Both the position numbers and the translations under genes were made by a program. Below are positions 1 to 6,668 of a stretch of 6,668 nt of DNA, piece by piece. This stretch comes from Anaerolineales bacterium. Lineage in GTDB: Bacteria; Chloroflexota; Anaerolineae; Anaerolineales; Villigracilaceae. The notes under the pieces are model-generated. The model searched no databases and was not told the DNA's origin. It worked only from the letters and a program-made list of their open reading frames with translations. How positions within the stretch are numbered: the first letter of the stretch is position 1; each line of letters begins with the position of its first letter. The DNA is taken from NCBI GenBank assembly GCA_015489255.1, contig WGAD01000373.1, positions 1 to 6,668 on the forward strand, written 5' to 3'.

Positions 1-1443
<1,443 letters not shown>

Positions 1444-1465
1444 CGGGTGGAAGCCTCCTGCTCAC

Positions 1466-1500
1466 AAAACAAATCGCCCGCCGCGGTTGCGTTGGGCGAT
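1466..1500 (-). terminator. Intrinsic terminator-like hairpin in the aspS leader
   Basis: Read on the minus strand, ATCGCCC (1500-1494) pairs perfectly with GGGCGAT (1479-1473) across a 14-nt loop. It is followed at once by TTGTTTTG (six T in eight bases). The T-rich tail exists only on the minus strand, which gives the direction: it would stop transcription coming from the aspS promoter just before the aspS ribosome binding site. The T tract is interrupted by a G, so the terminator may be leaky. Its 5' arm is shared with an alternative upstream stem, as expected of an attenuator. Confidence 0.55.
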
Positions 1501-1560
1501 TCTCATATCGGGGTGCTGTATCTATGCACAAACCAACCGCCCAACGCGCCGGATGCGGCG
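1489..1560 (-). promoter_or_regulatory. Antiterminator-like alternative stem and adjacent hairpin in the aspS leader
   Basis: On the minus strand GCGTTGGGCG (1547-1538) is perfectly complementary to CGCCCAACGC (1498-1489). With a G-U and two A-T pairs the helix reaches 13 bp (1547-1535 with 1501-1489). Its downstream arm overlaps the 5' arm of the terminator hairpin (1500-1494), so the two helices cannot coexist. The loop contains a small GTGC/GCAC stem. Just upstream is a further hairpin, CGCCG-CATC-CGGCG (1560-1547). This is the layout of a transcription attenuator. The complementarities are seen directly, but regulation is inferred. It is not a convincing T-box, because the UGGN part of the conserved box is absent. 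Confidence 0.5.
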
Positions 1561-1608
1561 GGGATTGGCGGGATTATCCTTCTTAAACCAAGGTTCTGGC
1601 GTGTGCAT
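1522..1608 (-). CDS. Possible 28-residue leader peptide of aspS
   Basis: This short ORF begins with ATG whose A (1608) is the seventh base after the minus-strand TATAAT, so it would be translated from a leaderless transcript. It encodes 28 residues and ends with TAG at 1524-1522. Residues 11-15 are DNPAN, with codons GAT (1578-1576), AAT (1575-1573) and AAT (1566-1564). If the neighbouring AspRS is non-discriminating, all three codons depend on its product. A ribosome paused there would leave 1547-1535 free to form the antiterminator. A ribosome reaching the stop would cover that segment and favour the terminator. No ribosome binding site is present and the ORF could be chance; the role is inference from geometry. 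Confidence 0.35.
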   Translation of the reverse strand: MHTPEPWFKKDNPANPRRIRRVGRLVCA

Positions 1609-1614
1609 GGGGCT

Positions 1615-1623
1615 ATTATAGCA
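1615..1623 (-). promoter_or_regulatory. Extended -10 promoter for the aspS transcript
   Basis: The minus strand reads TGC-TATAAT (1623-1615), an extended -10 element with a perfect hexamer. No good -35 box lies 16-18 bases upstream, which is typical when a TGn extension is present. The predicted transcription start is the A at 1608, seven bases downstream, giving an aspS leader of about 165 nt. Confidence 0.6.
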
Positions 1624-1646
1624 GATAAATCGGCTGCGGGATACGG

Positions 1647-1652
1647 TATAAT
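1647..1652 (+). promoter_or_regulatory. -10 element of a rightward promoter
   Basis: A perfect TATAAT lies 37 bases before the preferred ATG (1690) of the first rightward gene, with no convincing -35 box. Transcription would start near 1658-1660. That leaves only about 6-8 bases before ATG 1666 but about 30 bases before ATG 1690. It lies back to back with the aspS -10, 26 bp apart, so polymerase at one promoter should hinder the other. Confidence 0.5.
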
Positions 1653-1689
1653 TAGCAGGCTACTGATGAAAAGAACAGCGAGGCGCGTT

Positions 1690-3276
1690 ATGGTGACACC
1701 ATTGAATCTGGACTATTGGCTTGCGCTGGACCTTGCGGACAGCGACCTGGAATTTTTGCAAATGCGGCTTTTCGAAGCCGAAATTCCGATGACAACGGAA
1801 GAATTGGCGCGCTTGTGGGCGGAAAAGCGCCTGCAAGACTGGCGCGAATCTTTATTGCAAGAACAGCGCGGCGAGGCGGAGGTCTACAAACCGGAAAAAA
1901 CTTTTTCTGTCGGCGACCGCCTGGCCTTCCCGGCCCTCGACTGGCAAAAGGGCGAGGTGGTCAACGTGCGCCCGGGGCGCAACCCCGACCTGGAGCCTTT
2001 TACGGTGATTGAGGTGCAAATGGAAGACGGGCGGCGGCGGCAGTTTGCTGCCTCCCTGGCCGATCATGCACTCAACCGGGCTTCTGCACTGGGGGCTGAG
2101 ATCGCCGGTGTGGACGTGGAGTCTGTGCTGGAGCAGCACGGCGAGGTGATCGTCCGCCGCCTGGAAGAGGCGCTGAAAGCCGAGCCAAGCCTGGTGCGCA
2201 TCGCCGGACGCTGGTTCCCCGAGGCCCTGCTGGTGGACATCAACATCGGCCATTTGAACCTGGCCGAAGCCATCCTGGACATGGCGGGCGGCGAGCCGCT
2301 GCCCACCTCCCGCCTGCTGGAAGACCTGGATCTGAGCGGCGACAACGAGCGCCTGATTGAATTTTCGCTTAACTATGCCTTGCAAGAAGATCCACGCTTC
2401 GATGAGGTCGGCCCGGCGGGGCAGGTGCTGTGGTGCTTGCAGCGGCTGGAGCCGCCCGAAGTGCAAGAGACGCCGCTCTTCTTGCGCTATGAACCGCTGG
2501 GCCTGGCGGGAGAAGAAGACCTGCCGCCGGAAATGCACGCCCTGGAAGCCATGGTGGACGACGAACTCTGCGAAGGACCGCCCGATCACCAGCCGGAAAA
2601 AGAAGTAACCATCAGCCTTTCCTACCCCCACTGGCGCGCGGGCACCCTGCCGATCTCCTATCGCTTGCGGCATTTTTTCCCCACGGCTTACGAGTCGCCG
2701 CGCATCCGCTTTACCCTGGTGGATGCCCGCAGCGGCGAGCGGATGCCGGCCTGGGTGGTGCGCGAGCGCGGCTACGTCTTCGGGCTGAAGGACTGGTATG
2801 AAAAGCATGAACTGATTCCCGGCAGCCTGGTGACGGTGCGGCCGGGCAAAGCGCCGGGCGAAGTGCGCATCGAGGTCAAGCGGCCCAAGAAATCCAAAGA
2901 ATGGATCAAAACGGTGATGGTGGGCGTAGATGGCGGCATCGTCCTCGGGTTGCTGCGCCAGATCGTGCAGGCCAGCTTCGATGAACGCATGTCTATCTTC
3001 ATCTCGGACGTGGACGGAGTGGACCGGCTCTGGCAAGACAGCGCGCGCGGTCAGCGCGGTTTGGCGGCGCTGGTGTTGCACCTCATGCGCCAGTTGACCA
3101 AACTGTACCCGCACGGGAACATCCACGCCCAGGAATTGTACGCCGTGCTCAATGTTGTTCGCCGCCTCTCCCCGCGCGACGTGCTGGCCTTGCTGGTCAC
3201 CCACCCCAAAGTGCAATACGTGGGCGATTTGTACTTCCGCCTGGCAACCGAAGTGCTCGAAGAGGAGAGTTTGTAA
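1690..3276 (+). CDS. Unnamed 528-residue protein, probable multi-domain nucleic-acid-binding protein
   Basis: I do not recognise a named family. Residues 18-48 are helical with MTTEELARLW, like the recognition part of a winged helix. Residues 66-129 (FSVGDRLAFPALDW, then GEVVNVRPGRNP) look like a small SH3/KOW-type beta barrel. Residues 145-177 and 187-253 are two more helix-rich, winged-helix-like segments. Residues 318-385 resemble a B3-type DNA-binding pseudobarrel: FFP at 329-331, LVDARSGE at 343-350, GYVFGLKDWYEKHEL at 361-375 and PGSLVTVR at 377-384. A basic patch (KRPKKSK, 397-403) follows. The C-terminus (479-520) has QELYAVL, DVLALLVTHP and YVGDLYFRLA, again winged-helix-like. There is no signal peptide or membrane segment. 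ATG 1690 is preferred because GAGG at 1680-1683 is well spaced; in-frame ATG 1666 would sit almost on the transcript end. It overlaps the next gene by one base. Domain calls are by eye. Confidence 0.85.
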   Translation: MVTPLNLDYWLALDLADSDLEFLQMRLFEAEIPMTTEELARLWAEKRLQDWRESLLQEQRGEAEVYKPEKTFSVGDRLAFPALDWQKGEVVNVRPGRNPDLEPFTVIEVQMEDGRRRQFAASLADHALNRASALGAEIAGVDVESVLEQHGEVIVRRLEEALKAEPSLVRIAGRWFPEALLVDINIGHLNLAEAILDMAGGEPLPTSRLLEDLDLSGDNERLIEFSLNYALQEDPRFDEVGPAGQVLWCLQRLEPPEVQETPLFLRYEPLGLAGEEDLPPEMHALEAMVDDELCEGPPDHQPEKEVTISLSYPHWRAGTLPISYRLRHFFPTAYESPRIRFTLVDARSGERMPAWVVRERGYVFGLKDWYEKHELIPGSLVTVRPGKAPGEVRIEVKRPKKSKEWIKTVMVGVDGGIVLGLLRQIVQASFDERMSIFISDVDGVDRLWQDSARGQRGLAALVLHLMRQLTKLYPHGNIHAQELYAVLNVVRRLSPRDVLALLVTHPKVQYVGDLYFRLATEVLEEESL

Positions 3277-3695
3277 TGAAACGCAGTTTGCTCAAACCTG
3301 GCCTGGATACGCCCTTTCACATTGATTTCGACTGGTGGCAGGCGGATGACCGCAGCTGGCGGGTGTATTTGCGCAGTTTGCTCTGCGAAGAGCACAAGGA
3401 AACCTTCTCCGCCCAGGAAGAGGACCTGCGGATGGATGTGATCGACCCCATTACGGCGGAGGTGCGCACTGTGGACGGCTTGCAGCACCTGTTGATGACG
3501 CATTGCGCCCGACAGCCGGATTTCGTCACCGCCCGCACCACGCTGGTGGAGTCCATCTTCCGCATTTTCCTGGCCAATGGCAACCAACCGATGACAGCCA
3601 ACGAATTGGCGCATCGGTTGGGGCGGCCTGCCCATACCATTCTCAAGACCATTTCCGGCCCGCGCGTGTATCGCGGCATTCGGCCGGTGATGTAA
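3276..3695 (+). CDS. Unnamed 139-residue protein with C-terminal helix-turn-helix-like segment
   Basis: No named family is recognised. The start ATG overlaps the upstream stop (TAATG), and GAGGAG at 3262-3267 lies eight bases before it inside the preceding gene, so the two are probably translationally coupled and work together. The N-terminal part is rich in aromatic and acidic residues (FHIDFDWW, 14-21; WRVYLRSLLC, 28-37). The C-terminal part (about 92-139) has MTANELAHRLGRPAHTILKTI (106-126) followed by a short wing-like RVYRGIRPV, consistent with a winged helix. C37, H40, H76 and C77 form CxxH and HC pairs that could bind metal, though this is speculative. There is no signal peptide. DNA binding is plausible; the biological role is unknown. 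Confidence 0.85.
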   Translation: MKRSLLKPGLDTPFHIDFDWWQADDRSWRVYLRSLLCEEHKETFSAQEEDLRMDVIDPITAEVRTVDGLQHLLMTHCARQPDFVTARTTLVESIFRIFLANGNQPMTANELAHRLGRPAHTILKTISGPRVYRGIRPVM

Positions 3696-3703
3696 CCCTG
3701 CCT

Positions 3704-3777
3704 GCCCCCGTAGCTCAATCGGACAGAGCACCGGACTTCTAATCCGATGGTTGTGGGTTCGAGTCCCGCCGGGGGCG
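3704..3777 (+). tRNA. tRNA-Arg (anticodon TCT)
   Basis: A complete 74-nt cloverleaf. The acceptor stem GCCCCCG (3704-3710) pairs perfectly with CGGGGGC (3770-3776), with discriminator G at 3777. The D stem is GCTC/GAGC with GG in the loop. The anticodon loop CTTCTAA (3736-3742) has TCT at 3738-3740, reading AGA and AGG codons. The T stem is GTGGG/CCCGC (one T-G pair) around loop TTCGAGT. CCA is not encoded and must be added. The top anticodon-stem pair is C3731 opposite A3747, a mismatch. It lies eight bases after the preceding gene and 36 bases before tpx, so it may be cut out of a longer transcript. Confidence 0.96.
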
Positions 3778-3813
3778 CTGTAGCAAGAAGTTTTTTATCA
3801 AGGAGAGAGAGCT

Positions 3814-4344
3814 GTGACGGTAGAACGCTTTGGTTTACTGAAATTTGGCGGTAACGACGTGACGATCATCGGCGCCGATGTGGAGCCCGGCCAGACCGCG
3901 CCGGACTTCGTGGTGCAAACCCAGGATTGGCGCGAAATGCAGGCCCTGGCGGAGACGAAGGGCAAAGTGCGCATTCTGGCGGCGGTTCCCTCGCTGGATA
4001 CGCCGGTCTGCGACCGGGAGACGCGCCGCTTCAACCAGGAAGCGGCGGAACTGGGCGAGGATATCGCCATCCTGGTCATCAGCATGGACCTGCCTTTTGC
4101 ACAAAAACGCTGGTGCGGAGCGGCGGGCATCGATCAGGTGCTGGTGCTTTCCGATCACCTGTACGCCGATTTTGGCCGCAAATACGGCTGTCTGATCAAG
4201 GAAGTGCGCGTGCTGCGCCGGGCGGTGTTCGTCGTCGATCGGCAAGACAAGATCGTCTATGCCGATTACATGCCCGCCCTGGGCGACGAGCCGGATTACG
4301 AGGCCGTGCTGGCCGCCGCCGAGGCCGCTTTGCAGAACCATTGA
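3814..4344 (+). CDS. tpx: Thiol peroxidase, atypical 2-Cys peroxiredoxin
   Basis: Reduces hydrogen peroxide and alkyl hydroperoxides in the cytoplasm, using reducing power normally supplied by thioredoxin. The 176-residue product has the full Tpx layout. The N-terminal beta hairpin (FGGNDVTIIG, 11-20) and APDFVV (29-34) come first. The peroxidatic site follows in SLDTPVCDRETRRFN (60-74) with T63 and C66. The resolving cysteine C101 lies in RWCGAAGIDQVLVLSDH (99-115). A late arginine pair (R135-R136) before AVFVVD is in place to supply the conserved active-site Arg. The C66-C101 spacing matches the intramolecular disulfide of this family. The start is GTG, supported by AAGGAG at 3800-3805, eight bases upstream; no ATG alternative is near. 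No clear promoter of its own is visible after the tRNA, so it may be co-transcribed with it. Residue C126 is an additional cysteine. Confidence 0.96.
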   Translation: MTVERFGLLKFGGNDVTIIGADVEPGQTAPDFVVQTQDWREMQALAETKGKVRILAAVPSLDTPVCDRETRRFNQEAAELGEDIAILVISMDLPFAQKRWCGAAGIDQVLVLSDHLYADFGRKYGCLIKEVRVLRRAVFVVDRQDKIVYADYMPALGDEPDYEAVLAAAEAALQNH

Positions 4345-4363
4345 GGGCCGCGCAAGTTGGCCC

Positions 4364-4457
4364 ACCAGCGGCTTGCTGGTTGAGCAGCCCCGCAGGGGCG
4401 TAGCACAACCCGGGCAGCGATACGGCCTTTCGCCAGCGCAATGCCTGCTCAACCAGC
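4364..4457 (+). repeat. Nested inverted repeats after tpx, possible terminator or interspersed palindromic element
   Basis: The tpx-hsp20 gap contains overlapping palindromes. GCTGGTTGAGCAG (4375-4387) is perfectly inverted as CTGCTCAACCAGC (4445-4457), 57 bases apart. Inside lies GCCCC-GCA-GGGGC (4387-4399), flanked by GGTTG (4378-4382) and CAACC (4406-4410), giving a bulged palindrome. ACCAGC/GCTGGT (4364-4380) forms a competing hairpin. GTTTT follows the outer arm at 4458, so the long stem could end tpx transcription. The GGTTGAGCAGCCCCGCAGGGGC core has the look of a dispersed intergenic repeat. No ORF here is credible. The remaining bases up to 4521 show no clear promoter. Confidence 0.5.
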
Positions 4458-4531
4458 GTTTTGGCTGTCTTCCGGTCGCCACAGTCTTAAACCGCCTGGA
4501 TGAACATCAATAACCGTAAATAGGAGGCCGC

Positions 4532-4951
4532 ATGTCCCCGATCATTCGGATCTCGGAACGCTTGTCCACGCCGGGGTTACCATCGCGCATGGTGGTGGTG
4601 CGGGGTGTGCACCGTCACCCGGGGGGATATGCCTGGTCGCCACCCACCGATTTTTACGAAATCGGCGAAGACTTCATCGTTCGTGTGGAGATCGCCGGCA
4701 TGAAATTGGACGATTTCAAAATCAGCCTGGAAGACCGTTACCTGATCATCAGCGGCCAGCGGGCCGACCTGCCCCAGCCGCGCGCCTATCACCAGATGGA
4801 AATCCGTTACGGAACCTTTCGCACGGTGGTGGCGCTGCCTGCGCCGGTGGACGTTTCTCGCGCGCAGGCGGTGTATGAAGACGGTTTCCTGACCATTCAG
4901 CTGCCCAAGGCAGCGCCCAATCCTGTCAAGGTGGAAGTGAAGGAAGTGTGA
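4532..4951 (+). CDS. Small heat-shock protein, Hsp20/alpha-crystallin family
   Basis: An ATP-independent holdase that binds unfolding proteins in the cytoplasm and forms oligomers. At 139 residues it has the usual family length. A short variable N-terminus (1-36) precedes the alpha-crystallin domain (about 37-133). Landmarks are [20 protein letters not shown] (37-56), the [12 protein letters not shown] strand, [11 protein letters not shown] and the closing [10 protein letters not shown] signature. The tail ends in alternating valines (VKVEVKEV), like the I-x-I anchoring motif. ATG 4532 is preceded by AGGAGG at 4522-4527 with a short 4-base spacer; the next ATG (M20) would cut away the N-terminus. 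Its TGA overlaps the in-frame GTG of lon by four bases, suggesting coupled synthesis of holdase and protease. No CIRCE-type repeat is seen upstream. Confidence 0.94.
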   Translation: MSPIIRISERLSTPGLPSRMVVVRGVHRHPGGYAWSPPTDFYEIGEDFIVRVEIAGMKLDDFKISLEDRYLIISGQRADLPQPRAYHQMEIRYGTFRTVVALPAPVDVSRAQAVYEDGFLTIQLPKAAPNPVKVEVKEV

Positions 4952-6668
4952 CAGCAAAGATGCCTGCAACCCGTTGGCAAGCCTCATGGATGGATGTTCT
5001 GGAGTGGGCTGCAAGAGAAGATGCCTTGCAGTTTTTGTTGCCGTCGTTGGTGAGTGAATTCCAGCAGCAGCCGGACGGCGCGGGAGCGCCGTCTGATGTT
5101 GAGGGCGGGCAAAATGCCGCCGACGAGCCGGAGTACCCGCAAGAAGTGCCTATCTTGCCGCTGCGCGGGGTGGTGGTGTATCCCCACGTTGCCGTCCCGC
5201 TGACTATCGGCCAACCGCGTTCTATCCGCCTGATGGATGACGTTGTGGCTGGCAATCGGCTGGTGGGGCTGGTCGCCGCCCGCGACCCGGAGAAAGAAAC
5301 GCCCGGGCCGGAAGACCTGTATTCCGTAGGGACGATCGCCGCGGTACACCGCTTGCTGCGCTCACCAGATGGCACCATGCGGATCCTGGTGCAGGGGCTG
5401 GCGCGCTTCCGCCTGGACGGGTTCACGGCAGAAGAGCCTTATCTCAAGGCGCGCATTCAGCTAGCCCCCGAGACGGTTGAATCCGGGTTGGAGATAGAAG
5501 CCCTCAAGCGCAACGTCCTGGCGCAGTTTGAACACATCGCCGATCTGATTCCCTCCTTTCCGAAGGAACTGCTGGCCTCGATCAGCGGCCTGGAAGAACC
5601 GCTGGATGTGGCCTATACCATCGCCAACTTCCAGCGCATGGAGCTGGAAACCGCTCAGGAGATCCTGGCGCTGGATTCGGCCACCGAAAAATTGCGCCGC
5701 CTGTTGACCGTCCTGCTGCGTGAAAGCCAGATGATTGAACTCGGGCAGAAGATCCAAAACGAAGCCCGTGAAGAAATGGAAAAGGTGCAGCGCGAATACT
5801 TCCTGCGCGAACAACTGAAAGCCATTCGGCGAGAACTGGGCGAAAAGGACGAGCAGGCTGCGGAAGTAGAAAAATTCCGCGAAAAGATAGAAACTGCCGG
5901 CATGTCCGAGGAAGCCTACCGCCAGGCGATGGAAGAGCTGGATCGCATGGCCAGTCTGCCGGTGGCTTCGGCGGAATATGGCGTGATTCGCACCTACCTG
6001 GACTGGCTGACCTCTATTCCCTGGCAGGCGTTGACGGCAGACAACCTGGACCTGGAACACGCCCGCCGCGTGCTGGAAGAAGACCACTACGGCCTGGAAG
6101 ACGTCAAAGAGCGCATTCTGGAGTTCCTGGCGGTGCGCAAGCTGCGCCTGGAGCGCGGTTTTGTCGGCAGCCAGCCGGATCAAAACCTGATCCGCCGCGA
6201 GCGCGAGGGCGTCATTTTGTGTTTCGTCGGCCCGCCGGGCGTGGGCAAGACCTCGCTCGGGCGGTCGATCGCCCGTGCGATGGAGCGGAAGTTCATCCGC
6301 ATGTCGTTGGGCGGCCTGCATGACGAAGCCGAGATCCGCGGTCACCGGCGCACCTACATCGGCGCCATGCCCGGCCGGATCATGCAGTCGCTGCGGCGCA
6401 TTGGCACGCGCAATCCGGTTTTCATGCTCGATGAGATCGACAAACTGGGGATGGATTTCCGCGGCGACCCGGCCTCTGCCTTGCTGGAAGTGCTCGACCC
6501 CGAACAAAACGCGGAATTTCGTGACAATTACCTGGATGTGGCCTTCGACCTATCGCAGGTGATGTTCATTGCTACGGCCAACTCGCTGAGCAGCATCCCG
6601 GGCCCTCTGCGCGACCGCATGGAAATCATCCATCTTTCCGGCTACACGGAAAACGAGAAAGTAGAGAT
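4948..6668 (+). CDS. lon: ATP-dependent protease Lon (La), N-terminal 573 residues, cut by window end
   Basis: AAA+ serine protease that unfolds and degrades damaged and regulatory proteins in the cytoplasm. Counting from GTG 4948, residues 67-260 are the Lon substrate-binding domain, opening with [20 protein letters not shown] charged helical region follows (about 260-400, with [18 protein letters not shown] at 282-299). The ATPase has Walker A GPPGVGKT (428-435), Walker B MLDEIDK (493-499), sensor 1 IATAN (541-545) and the PLRDRME arginine-finger segment (553-559). The window ends before sensor 2 and the Ser-Lys protease domain, so over 200 residues are missing. The start is uncertain. GTG 4948 gives a GTGA overlap with hsp20 and has AAGGA three bases before it; ATG 4960 is the alternative, with a poorly spaced site. 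About 60 residues precede the first conserved motif, more than in many Lon proteins. Confidence 0.96.
   Translation, partial: MTAKMPATRWQASWMDVLEWAAREDALQFLLPSLVSEFQQQPDGAGAPSDVEGGQNAADEPEYPQEVPILPLRGVVVYPHVAVPLTIGQPRSIRLMDDVVAGNRLVGLVAARDPEKETPGPEDLYSVGTIAAVHRLLRSPDGTMRILVQGLARFRLDGFTAEEPYLKARIQLAPETVESGLEIEALKRNVLAQFEHIADLIPSFPKELLASISGLEEPLDVAYTIANFQRMELETAQEILALDSATEKLRRLLTVLLRESQMIELGQKIQNEAREEMEKVQREYFLREQLKAIRRELGEKDEQAAEVEKFREKIETAGMSEEAYRQAMEELDRMASLPVASAEYGVIRTYLDWLTSIPWQALTADNLDLEHARRVLEEDHYGLEDVKERILEFLAVRKLRLERGFVGSQPDQNLIRREREGVILCFVGPPGVGKTSLGRSIARAMERKFIRMSLGGLHDEAEIRGHRRTYIGAMPGRIMQSLRRIGTRNPVFMLDEIDKLGMDFRGDPASALLEVLDPEQNAEFRDNYLDVAFDLSQVMFIATANSLSSIPGPLRDRMEIIHLSGYTENEKVE

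Noticed and set aside
1473..1500. T-box riboswitch in the aspS leader
   Set aside because: CAACCGCGG resembles the end of the T-box sequence, but the UGGN bases that pair with the tRNA 3' end are absent and the leader is short for a specifier stem with all usual parts.
1461..1506. Second short ORF in the aspS leader (ATG at 1506, 14 codons)
   Set aside because: It has no ribosome binding site and no Asp codons, and lies across the terminator hairpin; likely chance.
1666..1692. ATG 1666 as start of the unnamed 528-aa protein
   Set aside because: It would lie only about 6-8 bases from the predicted transcript end. ATG 1690 has a well-spaced GAGG, though 1666 cannot be fully excluded.
1852..3216. 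Long minus-strand open frame (454 codons) opposite the unnamed 528-aa gene
   Set aside because: Its product is His/Gln-rich with no recognisable domain, typical of an antisense shadow. The plus-strand product shows ordered domain-like segments and correct signals.
3785..3813. Terminator after the tRNA (T6 run at 3791-3796)
   Set aside because: No stem precedes the T run other than the tRNA itself, and the run lies right before the tpx ribosome binding site.
4345..4531. CIRCE or similar heat-shock operator before hsp20
   Set aside because: No TTAGCACTC/GAGTGCTAA-type repeat is present; the palindromes seen have a different sequence and lie far from the start.
5461..6507. Long minus-strand open frame (348 codons) opposite lon
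   Set aside because: Lon is unmistakable on the plus strand; the antisense product has a low-complexity Phe/Gln/His composition.

Overview
The window reads as chromosomal DNA from a GC-rich bacterium, most likely an Anaerolineae-type member of the Chloroflexota. The protein styles of Lon, Tpx and AspRS and the two conserved-looking unnamed proteins suggest this, but the assignment is inference from recall and was not checked by a search. Genes are tightly packed, with five complete or partial recognisable genes, one unnamed two-gene unit and one tRNA gene. No transposase, integrase, CRISPR array or phage gene is visible.

Left part (1-1690). The 5' 481 codons of aspS (aspartyl-tRNA synthetase) lie on the minus strand and run off the left edge. 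The enzyme carries H31 and G83, residues associated with the non-discriminating form that charges both tRNA-Asp and tRNA-Asn. Its leader of about 165 nt holds an extended -10 promoter, a short ORF starting where transcription should start, and two mutually exclusive stem-loops. The downstream one looks like an intrinsic terminator just before the aspS ribosome binding site. The short ORF has Asp-Asn-Pro-Ala-Asn placed so that ribosome stalling would favour the antiterminator. This possible attenuator is the most interesting signal in the window. A second perfect TATAAT points the other way, towards the plus-strand genes, and the two promoters share their upstream region.

Centre (1690-3695). 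Two unnamed genes overlap by one base (TAATG). The first (528 aa) looks like a multi-domain nucleic-acid-binding protein with a small beta-barrel, winged-helix-like segments and a stretch resembling a B3-type DNA-binding pseudobarrel. The second (139 aa) ends in a helix-turn-helix-like segment. Function is unknown.

Right part (3704-6668). A tRNA-Arg(UCU) gene is followed closely by tpx (thiol peroxidase), then a 187-nt gap rich in inverted repeats, then an hsp20 small heat-shock gene whose stop overlaps the likely start of lon (ATP-dependent protease, cut by the right edge before its protease domain). Tpx detoxifies peroxides, Hsp20 holds unfolding proteins and Lon degrades damaged ones, so this side is a small stress and protein-quality group. 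The hsp20-lon overlap suggests coupled synthesis.
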